Positions 1 to 7,141 of a stretch of DNA of 64,000 nucleotides are shown here, piece by piece. Below the pieces are notes generated by a model. It saw only the letters and a list, made by a program, of their open reading frames with translations, was not told the DNA's origin and searched no databases. Location: positions 49,575-113,574 of the forward strand of contig JAFGEZ010000047.1 of NCBI GenBank assembly GCA_016931295.1, read 5' to 3'. Position 1 is the first letter of the stretch. Every line of letters begins with the position of its first letter. Source of the stretch: Candidatus Krumholzibacteriota bacterium. Its GTDB lineage: Bacteria; Krumholzibacteriota; Krumholzibacteriia; Krumholzibacteriales; Krumholzibacteriaceae. The translations under genes were made by a program, and so were the position numbers.

Positions 1-485
1 CCGTCGCCATCGCCGCATCCCCGCTTTTCGCCACCGGCGCGGCCCGGGCGATGCATGCCACTGCCGTCGCGGCAGTTGCGCCCGCGCATGCCGTCGCCCA
101 TCCGGTGGTGCTTCACGAAGATCTTCCACTGCTCGTCGTCGAGGATCTTCCGCACGGCGAGCATGTGATCGATCCTCGCCATCCCGATCTTCTCGCGGGT
201 CGCGGCGAGCTTCGCGTTCATCTTGCCGAGCTTTTCCGCGTCCGGCCGGTCCGCCGCGAGCGCGGCCCGCATGCCTATGCGGAGCTTCTCGGCCGCCGCC
301 TCGAGATCGATCATCGTCATCCGGTGTTCGACCCGCAGCTTCTCCATCGCCGTCTCCTGGTCGGCCTTCAGCTCGAGCGCCGGCATCGCGCAGCTCCCGC
401 CCTCGTCGTGCATCCGGTGCTGGGCGGCGAGGGGCGCGGCCGCGAGCATGAGGGCCGTCGTCAACAGGATCGCGTTCCGTTTCAT
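1..485 (-). CDS. Spy/CpxP-like periplasmic protein (partial, runs off left edge)
   Basis: The frame reads from ATG at 485 to the window edge without a stop, so the C-terminus is missing. Residues 1-21 form a signal peptide (short basic start, hydrophobic run rich in Leu/Ala, AxA-like end). The rest is predicted helical, charged and rich in Met, His and Lys, with an 'ILDDEQWKIFVKHH' segment resembling the LTxxQ-type end of Spy/CpxP/ZraP periplasmic chaperones. The visible tail is rich in Gly, Cys, His and Arg, which could bind metal. The ATG overlaps the TGA of the preceding gene (ATGA), so the two are translationally coupled. It ends a run that begins with sigma/anti-sigma genes, which suggests an envelope or metal stress role (inference). 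No function beyond the family resemblance is claimed. Confidence 0.7.
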   Translation of the reverse strand, partial: MKRNAILLTTALMLAAAPLAAQHRMHDEGGSCAMPALELKADQETAMEKLRVEHRMTMIDLEAAAEKLRIGMRAALAADRPDAEKLGKMNAKLAATREKIGMARIDHMLAVRKILDDEQWKIFVKHHRMGDGMRGRNCRDGSGMHRPGRAGGEKRGCGDGD

Positions 486-1009
486 CGTGTACCTCCGGGT
501 TCGTGACGTCGAGAATGCCCGGTATGCCGCGCCTCCCCGGGGGGCGGGCCGGCCGTCTCGCCGAGCATCCGGTGAAAGATGTGCATCTCGCTCTCGTCGA
601 GCACCGATCGCACCTTCATGAGCCGCTCCACGAGAACTTTCTCGAGTTCCCCCTGGAGCGTCGAGATATCGTCCACCGTCTGCATGATCGCGGCCGAATC
701 GGGCTCGTCGCCCGTGAGCAGGACGACGAGACGCCGGCGGTCCGCCCCGATCCTCTCCCGCAGATCGCGGGTGGTCTCGAGTGACTGGCCCATGATCCGG
801 TGAACGAGCTCGGCCCGTTCGCCGCGGAGCCCCATCCGCCTCGAGAGCATCCTGCACGCCGGCCCGCACGGATCGGGCGCGGAGACATGCGGCGCGGAAT
901 CGCCGGTCTCCCGCTCGCGCGAGATCCACAGCCATCCGAGACTCGCCGCCACCGCGAGGTTGAAGGCGAGCGAGAGGACGAGGAGGACGCCGACGAGGCG
1001 ATTACTCAT
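482..1009 (-). CDS. periplasmic heavy-metal-resistance/Spy-like membrane-anchored protein
   Basis: This 175-residue protein has one N-terminal membrane segment (about residues 5-26, VGVLLVLSLAFNLAVAAS) followed by a helical periplasmic domain. The domain has the look of the metal-resistance/CnrX-Spy group: a segment with paired Cys (CGPAC), Arg/Glu-rich amphipathic helices, a 'RERIGADRRRLVVLL' helix, and a final 'LDESEMHIFHRML' helix. In this group such domains sense or bind metals or unfolded protein, often near an anti-sigma factor. I chose ATG at 1009. It overlaps the TAA of the anti-sigma gene by 8 bp; an in-frame ATG three codons upstream (1018) is also possible. The stop overlaps the next start (ATGA). 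It may be the sensor for the sigma/anti-sigma pair upstream, as CnrX is for CnrH/CnrY (inference). Confidence 0.65.
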   Translation of the reverse strand: MSNRLVGVLLVLSLAFNLAVAASLGWLWISRERETGDSAPHVSAPDPCGPACRMLSRRMGLRGERAELVHRIMGQSLETTRDLRERIGADRRRLVVLLTGDEPDSAAIMQTVDDISTLQGELEKVLVERLMKVRSVLDESEMHIFHRMLGETAGPPPGEARHTGHSRRHEPGGTR

Positions 1010-1448
1010 CCGTCTCACCCCCCTCGAGGTAGGAGACGACGAGGTCGCCGACGGAGCCGGGTGGATATTCCTCGAGGTACTCGAGACCGAAGGAGGCGTC
1101 GGCGTCGCCGTCGGCGCCGAGCGTGGTTCGGCCGATCTGCCCGCCCGCGATGACTCCCGCCACCAGCACGAATATCGCCGCCGCGGGCACGGCGAACCGG
1201 CGCCAGCCGGCGAAAAGGCCGGCGCGGGCCGGCCGGCCGACTTCCGCGATCACGCCTTCGAGAATCGACGGCGGAGGCGCCATCTCGACGAGCGAGGCAT
1301 GGAGAGCGGTCGTTTCGCGCACGGCGGCCTCGAAAACCCGGCAGGCCCCGCAGACCGACAGGTGCGCATCGAGCATCGCGAGCCGGTCCGGTCCGAGCTC
1401 GCCGTCCTCTCTCATCGTGACCATCATGCGGTAATCGGTGCAATCCAT
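1002..1448 (-). CDS. anti-sigma factor, zf-HC2 type with one membrane segment
   Basis: The N-terminus is a putative zinc-finger anti-sigma domain: 'MDCTDYRMMVTMREDGEL' then 'HLSVCGACR' (H-x3-C-x2-C, about residues 28-35). One membrane segment (FAVPAAAIFVLVAGVIAGG) separates it from a short acidic C-terminal tail. Known zf-HC2 proteins bind their cognate ECF sigma factor in the cytoplasm and release it on an envelope signal. Its partner is the sigma gene 105 bp upstream. The frame stays open up to 1547, but ATG at 1448 has a strong ribosome site (GGAGAAGGAG, 5 nt spacing) and begins the conserved domain, so it is taken as the start. The end overlaps the next gene by 8 bp. Confidence 0.8.
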   Translation of the reverse strand: MDCTDYRMMVTMREDGELGPDRLAMLDAHLSVCGACRVFEAAVRETTALHASLVEMAPPPSILEGVIAEVGRPARAGLFAGWRRFAVPAAAIFVLVAGVIAGGQIGRTTLGADGDADASFGLEYLEEYPPGSVGDLVVSYLEGGETDE

Positions 1449-1553
1449 GTGAACTCCTTCTCCATATGGTACGAACGCGCCGATACGGAAAACCGTGCGG
1501 AAAATATTCCGGGGGACCCGCCGTTTCCGTTCGTGTCGTCTATCCATGCGTCG

Positions 1554-2111
1554 TCACGTCGCATCTTCCCTGAAGCGGGCGAGGGCCGCCGCCAGGCGTT
1601 CGCGGGCCCTGTAAACGAGCGCCTCGACCGCCGGCAGGCTCTTTCCCATCGCCTCGGCGATCTCCCGGTAGGACAACCCCCGGCCGATACGCAGCTCGAC
1701 GGCCGTGCGCTGCTCCTCGGGGAGCTGCAAAAGCGCCCGCGCGTATGCACCCCGCAGTTCCGCATGCGAAGCGTCGGCCGCGGGATCGACACCGGCGGCC
1801 GGTGGCTCGAACCCGCCCTCGGCGAGCAGGTCGAGCGAGTCGCCTGCAGGGCGGCGCCGCGAATAACTCACGGCGAGATTGCGCGCGATGCGGAAGAGCC
1901 ACGTGCGGAACGCGGCCGTCGGCCGGTACCGGCCGGCGGCCCGGTAGAGGTTGACGAAGGTCTGCTGGGTGAGGTCCTCGGCGTCCTCGCGGCTTCCCGT
2001 CGAACGCAGGAAGAAGTTGAAGACGGCGTTTCCGTGGCGATCGAACAGGCGGCGGAGCGCGTCGGCGTCCCCCCCGGCCACGAGGCGCATCAGGGCGGCG
2101 TCGTCGGTCAC
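1554..2111 (-). CDS. ECF-type RNA polymerase sigma factor (second of two in this run)
   Basis: This 185-residue sigma-70 family protein has region 2 at about residues 15-85, including 'GSREDAEDLTQQTFVNLYR' and 'FRTWLFRIARNLA'. Region 4 at about residues 125-178 carries the helix-turn-helix 'GLSYREIAEAMGKSLPAVEALVYRAR' (only parts quoted). There is no region 1.1 or region 3, as usual for ECF factors. The start is GTG at 2111, which overlaps the TGA of the MBL gene (GTGA). The cognate anti-sigma factor follows at 1448. That this is a second complete sigma/anti-sigma pair in the same transcriptional run as the pair at 3306-4330 is unusual. Confidence 0.88.
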   Translation of the reverse strand: MTDDAALMRLVAGGDADALRRLFDRHGNAVFNFFLRSTGSREDAEDLTQQTFVNLYRAAGRYRPTAAFRTWLFRIARNLAVSYSRRRPAGDSLDLLAEGGFEPPAAGVDPAADASHAELRGAYARALLQLPEEQRTAVELRIGRGLSYREIAEAMGKSLPAVEALVYRARERLAAALARFREDAT

Positions 2112-2953
2112 CGCAACTCCACCGGGGCGGTCGCCTCGAATCGCCCCTTCTCGTTCCGCCTGACGCGGCAGGCGGCGATCCGGGGGTCGTGCTCGAAGAA
2201 GAGGATCCAGTTCTCGTCGGCGGCCCGTTTGAGCAACCGCTTCTTCTCCTCGAGGGTGTCGAGTGGCCGGTGATCGTACGCCATGATCCACGGCAGGTTG
2301 ACGTGCGAGGCGAGGGGAAGGAGATCGGCGCCGTAGAGGAGGGCTTCCCCGTTTCCTTCGAGGAGGACCGTCTGGTGGCCCGGCGTGTGTCCCGACGTGG
2401 GAATCACGCGGACGCCGGGGGCGATCTCCTTCTCGCCGTCGAGCATCTCGAGCCGGCCCGCCTCCTCGATCGGCAGGAAATCCTCCGGAAAGAAGCTCGC
2501 CCGGTCCTTCTCGTTCGGATCGAGGGCGGCTTCCCACTGGCTTTGCTGGACGAAGTGCGTCGCGTTCGGGAAGGCGAGCTGGAGACGGCCGTCGCCGTTG
2601 CGCCAGGTGAAGCCGCCGGCGTGGTCGAAGTGGAGGTGCGTCATGACGGCGTGGGTGACTGCGTCCGGATCGATCCCCTCCCCGGCGAGGCGCTCGCGGA
2701 GCGGCGGCGACTCGATCCGGTAGTTGCGGATCATCTTCTCCCCGAGCTTGTCTCCCGCGCCCGCGTCGACGACGAGACGCATCCCGCCGCGCTCGGCGTA
2801 GAGGATGCGCATCGCCATGGCGATGCGGTTGTCGCCGTCCGCCGGGTCGGTCTTCTCCCAGAGGACCTTCGGCACGACGCCGAACATCGCGCCGCCGTCG
2901 AGACGGAACCGCCCCGTCACGACGCCCCGGACCTCGAAGAACCCCACCCTCAT
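2108..2953 (-). CDS. metallo-beta-lactamase fold hydrolase, lactonase-like
   Basis: This 281-residue protein carries the HxHxDH zinc motif (THLHFDH, residues 105-111). Downstream ligands are likely the His in 'TSGHTPGHQ', the Asp in 'YGADLLPL' and the His in 'FFEHDPRI'. Architecture and length match the MBL family that includes quorum-quenching N-acyl homoserine lactonases and related hydrolases. Substrate cannot be assigned from sequence. No signal peptide is seen, so it is probably cytoplasmic. Both ends overlap neighbours by 4 bp (ATGA with the YbjQ gene, GTGA with the sigma gene), which places it firmly inside the sigma-factor run. Confidence 0.82.
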   Translation of the reverse strand: MRVGFFEVRGVVTGRFRLDGGAMFGVVPKVLWEKTDPADGDNRIAMAMRILYAERGGMRLVVDAGAGDKLGEKMIRNYRIESPPLRERLAGEGIDPDAVTHAVMTHLHFDHAGGFTWRNGDGRLQLAFPNATHFVQQSQWEAALDPNEKDRASFFPEDFLPIEEAGRLEMLDGEKEIAPGVRVIPTSGHTPGHQTVLLEGNGEALLYGADLLPLASHVNLPWIMAYDHRPLDTLEEKKRLLKRAADENWILFFEHDPRIAACRVRRNEKGRFEATAPVELR

Positions 2954-3273
2954 GCCTCTTCCTCGACGACGACCGCCGTCCCGTACGCGAGCAGTTCCGC
3001 GGCGCCCTGCATCATCGACGAGGTCGTGAACCGAAGGCCGACGATCGCGTTCGCTCCGAGCGCCTCGGCCTCGTCGACCATGCGGTCGATCGACTGCTCT
3101 CGGGACTCGGCGATCATCTTCGTGTATTCGACGATCTCGCCGCCGGTGATGTTCCGCAGACCCGCCATGAAATCGTGTCCCGCGTGCCTGGCGCGGATCG
3201 TGTTGCCGCGCACCAAACCGAGGACCTTCACGATCCGTCTGCCGTGGATCGTCTCTGTCGTCACCGTTATCAT
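2950..3273 (-). CDS. YbjQ/UPF0145 family protein
   Basis: This 107-residue protein matches the YbjQ/UPF0145 family. It has an N-terminal 'VTTETIHGRRIVKVLGLVRGNT' region, 'EYTKMIAESREQSIDRMVDEA', then 'GANAIVGLRFTTSS'. YbjQ proteins form pentamers and are often called heavy-metal-binding, but the function is not established. No signal peptide or membrane segment. ATG at 3273 follows the anti-sigma stop by about 32 bp. The stop overlaps the ATG of the MBL gene. Confidence 0.85.
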   Translation of the reverse strand: MITVTTETIHGRRIVKVLGLVRGNTIRARHAGHDFMAGLRNITGGEIVEYTKMIAESREQSIDRMVDEAEALGANAIVGLRFTTSSMMQGAAELLAYGTAVVVEEEA

Positions 3274-3305
3274 CGCCGGACCGCCTTTCCGCCGGCCGCC
3301 GCCGG

Positions 3306-3740
3306 TCAACGCTGGATATCCCGGTACCGGTCCGACCGGCACTGGTGGACACGTTCCCGAACGACCGAGACGAACAGGCCGAGAACGCCGACGGCGAGGA
3401 CGACGAGCGCCGTCTTGCCGAAGGTGAGCTGCCCGAAATTCCGCACCGTCTCGTACACGATGTACGCCGCGATCATCAGGAGACCGCCGACGACGAGCCA
3501 CCAGGAGAAGCGCCGTTCGAGACGCCGGTAGATGCCGCGCCAGTAGCCTTCCCAGAATTCGTCGATCGGGTCCCTGATCTGCATGGCGCCGAGTTCCTTC
3601 TCGAGCCCGCCGAGCTCCTCGACGGCCGCCCGGCAGGTCTCGCAGCCCTCGAGGTGACGCTCGAAGGCCATCTTCTCGGACGCGCCCATCTCGCCGTCGA
3701 GATACCGCATCCCGTCACATTCCATCCGCGTGCAGTTCAT
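3306..3740 (-). CDS. zf-HC2 anti-sigma factor with two membrane segments
   Basis: The N-terminus contains the putative zinc finger 'FERHLEGCETCRAAVEEL' (H-x3-C-x2-C, about residues 29-36), typical of anti-sigma factors. A linker and two predicted membrane helices follow (about residues 80-95 and 110-126, WWLVVGGLLMIAAYIVY and ALVVLAVGVLGLFVSVV). The short C-terminus is basic, unlike the acidic periplasmic tail of the anti-sigma factor at 1002-1448. The start overlaps the sigma factor stop by 4 bp, so the two are probably made in fixed ratio. Its role as the specific inhibitor of the sigma factor at 3737-4330 is inferred from this arrangement. Confidence 0.8.
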   Translation of the reverse strand: MNCTRMECDGMRYLDGEMGASEKMAFERHLEGCETCRAAVEELGGLEKELGAMQIRDPIDEFWEGYWRGIYRRLERRFSWWLVVGGLLMIAAYIVYETVRNFGQLTFGKTALVVLAVGVLGLFVSVVRERVHQCRSDRYRDIQR

Positions 3741-4330
3741 GCAGGATCATCCCCTTCCGCGGATTCGTCTCCGGCGTCCCGCCGCAGCGCCGCCGCGAGG
3801 GCGCGCCGCGCGTAGAAGAGACGGGACATGACCGTTCCCTCGGATATCCCGAGCGTCGCGGCGATCTCGCGGTACGTCAGCTCCTGGAAGGACCGCAGGA
3901 CGATGATCTCCCGGTGATCCGCGGAGAGCGAGAAGAGCGCTCGCCAGACCGTCTCGCACCGCTCCCTCCGCAGGAGGTCCGTGTCGGGAAACGGCCCGTC
4001 GCCCCGGCGCTCCACGAGATGCTCCATCGAGGTCTCGCGGCGGCGGGCCCGTTTCTCGATGAAGTTCAGGCATCGGTTGCGGAGGATCCGGTAGAACCAC
4101 GGGTAGAAGGGCTTGTTTGGATCGAACCGCTCCCGGGCCCGGTGGGCAGCCATGAAGGCCTCCTGCGAGACGTCCTTCGCGTCCTCCGCGTTCCCGAGCA
4201 GCCCGACGGCGGTCGCGTAGGCTCGTTTCATCGTCGACCGCACGATCCGCTCGAACGCCTCGACACCGCCCGCCTTCCACGCGACCAGCGTCTCGCGCGA
4301 TATGTCCGTCGCCTGGTCTCTCGCATTCAT
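3737..4330 (-). CDS. ECF-type RNA polymerase sigma factor (first of two in this run)
   Basis: This 197-residue protein has sigma region 2 at about residues 25-95 ('GNAEDAKDVSQEAFMAAHR', 'FYPWFYRILRNRCLNFI') and region 4 at about residues 130-185 ('LSADHREIIVLRSF', 'LTYREIAATLGISEGTVMSR'). It is most like the RpoE-related ECF group. It heads the run that goes on to its anti-sigma factor, YbjQ, MBL, a second sigma/anti-sigma pair and two Spy-like proteins. The 134 bp upstream hold two copies of a 9-bp direct repeat that may be regulatory. Confidence 0.88.
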   Translation of the reverse strand: MNARDQATDISRETLVAWKAGGVEAFERIVRSTMKRAYATAVGLLGNAEDAKDVSQEAFMAAHRARERFDPNKPFYPWFYRILRNRCLNFIEKRARRRETSMEHLVERRGDGPFPDTDLLRRERCETVWRALFSLSADHREIIVLRSFQELTYREIAATLGISEGTVMSRLFYARRALAAALRRDAGDESAEGDDPA

Positions 4331-4348
4331 TACACGTACAGCCCTTCC

Positions 4349-4388
4349 ATGGGGATTATTCGATAAAAAAACACCTGCGATGGGGATT
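4349..4388. repeat. two 9-bp direct repeats upstream of the sigma-factor run
   Basis: The sequence ATGGGGATT occurs at 4349-4357 and again at 4380-4388. Spacing is 31 bp centre to centre, close to three DNA helical turns, so both copies would face the same side. They sit 19-58 bp upstream of the ECF sigma factor start, where promoter and operator elements would lie. AT-rich tracts follow each copy. They could be operator half-sites or ECF promoter elements; which one is not decidable here. Confidence 0.4.
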
Positions 4389-4464
4389 TTTCAAGAAGAT
4401 TCGAGCGCCCGCCTCCCGGCGGGCCGGAAGGCCGCCCGCCCGAATCCGCCGCCGGCCGCCCCGG

Positions 4465-5262
4465 TCACCGGTTGTCGATGTCGATGTTTCCGTTCGTCGT
4501 GCGGATCGCGATCCGTCCGTCGCCGTCGCCGATCACGCCGCTCACCCGGTGCCGGCCCGCCCGCTTCGCGTCCTCGAGTGCGAATCCCACGCGGACGCGG
4601 CCGTTCCGCGCGCCCGCCTCGAGCCGGGCTCCCGTCTTCCGCGGTATCAGGAGAACGACCGGGCCGTTGCCGGACCGGATCGTCAGGTTTCCGCCGCGTT
4701 CGAGACGATCGAGCCGGCAATCGACCCGCCCGTTGACCGTCTTGAGCGTGCCCTCACCGGCCAGGCCTCGGGCCGCGACGTCCCCGTTCCCCGTCTCGAT
4801 GAAGAAGGCCCCCTCGACGTCCCTCACGTCGATATCGCCGTTTCGCGAAACGAGATCGAGATCCGTCCGTCGGGGAACGACGACCAGGTAGTTGACGGCC
4901 ACCGAGGTGCGATCGCCGAGTGCGCCGGCGAAAAGACCCGTCGACCGCAGCCGGGGAAGATCGGCGCCGAGCGAGACGCGCCGCGGCGACGACTCGATGT
5001 CGAAGGCGATCCTCGCCAGGATCTTCCGCGCCTCCGATTTGCTCGGCGCGCGGACGACCGTCTCGATCCTGACGACGATCCCGTTCGTTTCACCGCTCTC
5101 GACCCGGATCCGGCCGCTCTTCGTTTCGATGACGAGGCTCGCGCCCTCCTCGACCTCGAATCGACGCACGTCCCCGTCGTCGACGAGCCGGTAGGCCAAC
5201 GCGGCGGCGGGCTGGAGTACGAACGAGGCGGCCGCGATCGCGGCGATCATGCGTCTCGGCAT
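4465..5262 (-). CDS. exported DUF4097-type beta-repeat protein
   Basis: This 265-residue protein starts with a signal peptide (MPRRMIAAIAAASFVLQPAAALA) and continues as repeated short beta-strand units such as 'DLDLVSRNGDIDVRDVEG', 'FFIETGNGDVAARGLAG' and 'NLTIRSGNGPVV'. These fit the DUF4097 (putative adhesin/auto-transporter-like beta-helix) family. The family's role is unknown; members are often near anti-sigma factors and envelope-stress genes, as here. ATG at 5262 has a clear ribosome site (GGAGG, 7 nt spacing). A second member with the same ending motif lies at 23931-24929 on the other strand. Confidence 0.75.
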   Translation of the reverse strand: MPRRMIAAIAAASFVLQPAAALAYRLVDDGDVRRFEVEEGASLVIETKSGRIRVESGETNGIVVRIETVVRAPSKSEARKILARIAFDIESSPRRVSLGADLPRLRSTGLFAGALGDRTSVAVNYLVVVPRRTDLDLVSRNGDIDVRDVEGAFFIETGNGDVAARGLAGEGTLKTVNGRVDCRLDRLERGGNLTIRSGNGPVVLLIPRKTGARLEAGARNGRVRVGFALEDAKRAGRHRVSGVIGDGDGRIAIRTTNGNIDIDNR

Positions 5263-5305
5263 CGTGCTGCCTCCGTTGAAACGGTTCGTGTGTTGGACGA
5301 ACCGG

Positions 5306-6058
5306 CTACAGATCGACGATCATCCCGTCCCGAGCGACCTCGACGGGGCCGTCCCACGACGAGGCGATCGCCCTCGCGACGTCGAACTCCTCCATGCGGG
5401 GGTAGAGATGCGTCGCGACGAGGCGCTTCACCCCCGCGCGGCCCGCCAGCGCGGCGACGGCGGCCGGGGTCATGTGCCCGTCGAGCGGCGCTTCGTCGGG
5501 CGCGGAGCATTCCGCGACGAGCAGGTCCGCTCCGGCCGCCAGCTCGACGACCGCATCGGTGAGGGCCGTGTCGCCCGTGTAGACCATCGATGCGCCGTTC
5601 GCCTCGACGCGGTATGCGAGGGCCGGCCGGTCGCCGTGGTCGGCGGCGGCGCAGCCGATCCTCGCCGCTCCCCGGTCGATCGTCTCCCCCCCGGCGAGTT
5701 CCCGCGTCGCCGGCGGACCGTCGCCGAGGCGGGTCCCCGGGAAGAGGATCGGCCAGCCCCCGACGAGATCGTCGAGCCCGGCAGGACCGAAGAGCGGCGG
5801 GAACGGCCGGCAGCCGGGATCGTTCCGCGCGGCGGCGAGGAGCCGGCCGAGGCCGAGCGAGTGGTCGGGGTGATGGTGCGTGAAGAAGATCCCCGCGAGC
5901 GAGCGGTAGTCGATCCCGCTCTCGGCGAGCGCCTGGGGCACGCCCGGGCCGCAGTCGAAGAGCAGGATCTCCCCCGTCTCGACGGTCAGGGCCGGGGCCC
6001 GGCGGTCGGCCCGCGGCGTGATCGTGCCGCTTCCCAGTATCCGCACCCGGAACCGCAT
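5306..6058 (-). CDS. RNase Z-like metallo-beta-lactamase fold hydrolase
   Basis: This 250-residue protein has the HxHxDH zinc motif (HHHPDH, residues 61-66), 'YTGDTALTDAV' supplying the bridging Asp, an 'APLDGHMTP' His and a late 'VATHLYPR' His. These follow the layout of the ribonuclease Z/ElaC-related group. It is shorter than true RNase Z and lacks an obvious exosite arm, so tRNA 3'-processing is possible but not shown; a phosphodiesterase or hydrolase role is equally likely. Its ATG abuts the TAG of the SAM-hydroxide adenosyltransferase gene with no spacer, so the two are co-transcribed. Confidence 0.78.
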   Translation of the reverse strand: MRFRVRILGSGTITPRADRRAPALTVETGEILLFDCGPGVPQALAESGIDYRSLAGIFFTHHHPDHSLGLGRLLAAARNDPGCRPFPPLFGPAGLDDLVGGWPILFPGTRLGDGPPATRELAGGETIDRGAARIGCAAADHGDRPALAYRVEANGASMVYTGDTALTDAVVELAAGADLLVAECSAPDEAPLDGHMTPAAVAALAGRAGVKRLVATHLYPRMEEFDVARAIASSWDGPVEVARDGMIVDL

Positions 6059-6910
6059 CTAGGCGCCCGTCGTTTCAGGCGCCGGAGGGGAAACGACGAT
6101 TTCGAGCGATTTCTTCTCCCTGAGACCGAGTTTCTCGAAGGCGCTGCCCCTGTTGACGGCGATCTCGAGGTATCCCCAGCTGTTGCGAAGGACCATCAGC
6201 GCTCCCTCCATGCCCTGCTCGTAGAATTGCTTCACGCCCGTGACGCGGCGGCCGGCGAACCGGACGCCCATCTCCTCCCACGGAACCTTCCCCGGCATGA
6301 GGGACTCGAGGAACGCCTCGTCGATATCAGTGATGATGTTGCCATAGGTGTCGACGTAGACGGCGCGGCCCCTGATCTCCCCGCCGCGGTCGACGACGGG
6401 CTTGGTCGAGGGGACGATAAGCACGGAATCGAGCTCCGTTCCCATGGCGGCCGGATCGACGCCCAGGGAGAGGTGGGCGGCGATCGGCGCGTAGATGTCG
6501 CGCCCGTGGAAGGTCGCCCCGCGCGGCGACAGGGTGAATTCGCCCGGCTCCACGCCGTAGACCTTCCGGACGATTCCCTCCTCGAAGACGCAGGAGAGGA
6601 TTCCGTTGTCGGGGCCGACGAAGAGATACTCGTCGGTCTCGATGACGATGTTCTTGCGCCGCCCCCCCACGCCGGGGTCGACGACGCAGCAGAAGACCGT
6701 TCCGGGAGGGAAGTACCGATAGCTGTTGCCGATGATGAAGGATCCCTCCCGCACGTCGCGCGACGAGACGTCGTGGCAGAGATCGACGATCCGTGCGTCG
6801 GGCGCGACGCCGAGGATGACCGCCTTCATGACGCCGAGATACCAGTTGTGCCAGGTGAAGTCGGTCATCAAGGCGATGACCGGACGCCGGCGCGGTTTCC
6901 CTTTCGCCAT
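6059..6910 (-). CDS. S-adenosyl-L-methionine hydroxide adenosyltransferase (DUF62 family)
   Basis: This 283-residue protein matches the SAM hydroxide adenosyltransferase/SAM-dependent halogenase family, which cleaves SAM to adenosine and methionine using water. The catalytic triad described for the archaeal enzyme appears conserved: Asp in 'VVDPGVGG', the following Arg, and His in 'TFHGRDIYAP'. The C-terminal beta-barrel domain includes 'VYVDTYGNIITDI' and 'NSWGYLEIAVNRGSA'. The N-terminal SAM-site motif is atypical: 'TDFTWHNWYLGVMKAVI' where relatives usually have TDFG-x2-D-x-YVG. ATG at 6910 has a GGAG ribosome site. A candidate promoter lies at 6969-6998. Confidence 0.87.
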   Translation of the reverse strand: MAKGKPRRRPVIALMTDFTWHNWYLGVMKAVILGVAPDARIVDLCHDVSSRDVREGSFIIGNSYRYFPPGTVFCCVVDPGVGGRRKNIVIETDEYLFVGPDNGILSCVFEEGIVRKVYGVEPGEFTLSPRGATFHGRDIYAPIAAHLSLGVDPAAMGTELDSVLIVPSTKPVVDRGGEIRGRAVYVDTYGNIITDIDEAFLESLMPGKVPWEEMGVRFAGRRVTGVKQFYEQGMEGALMVLRNSWGYLEIAVNRGSAFEKLGLREKKSLEIVVSPPAPETTGA

Positions 6911-6968
6911 CGGGTCTCCGCCTTTCCGCCGTTTCGCGGGGTGATCGGACCGTTCGAAGAACGAAAAA

Positions 6969-6998
6969 ATGGTAGCGGAGGGCCGAGGACGAAGTCAA
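6969..6998 (-). promoter_or_regulatory. candidate sigma-70 promoter for the SAM hydrolase gene
   Basis: On the minus strand, TTGACT (6993-6998) and TACCAT (6969-6974) are 18 bp apart. Transcription would start near 6962, about 50 nt before the ATG at 6910. The rest of the 231-bp gap to the glycosyltransferase gene shows nothing I can name. Confidence 0.4.
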
Positions 6999-7141
6999 AG
7001 CATCTTTTCGAGGGCCGGAAAGACTCCCGCTGGCGCGGCGAACGCGTATTTCCGCGCCGCGCGGCGCTGCAGTTCGGAATCGAAGATGCAGCCCCGGTCG
7101 TCGATGAAGATGGCGAGAAGACTGAAACTGAAGGGGGATCG

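Noticed and set aside
1487-1510. Short repeated CGGAAAA and an imperfect GGAA...TTCC inverted repeat between the second sigma and anti-sigma genes
   Set aside because: Too short and imperfect to call an operator in a gap inside an operon.
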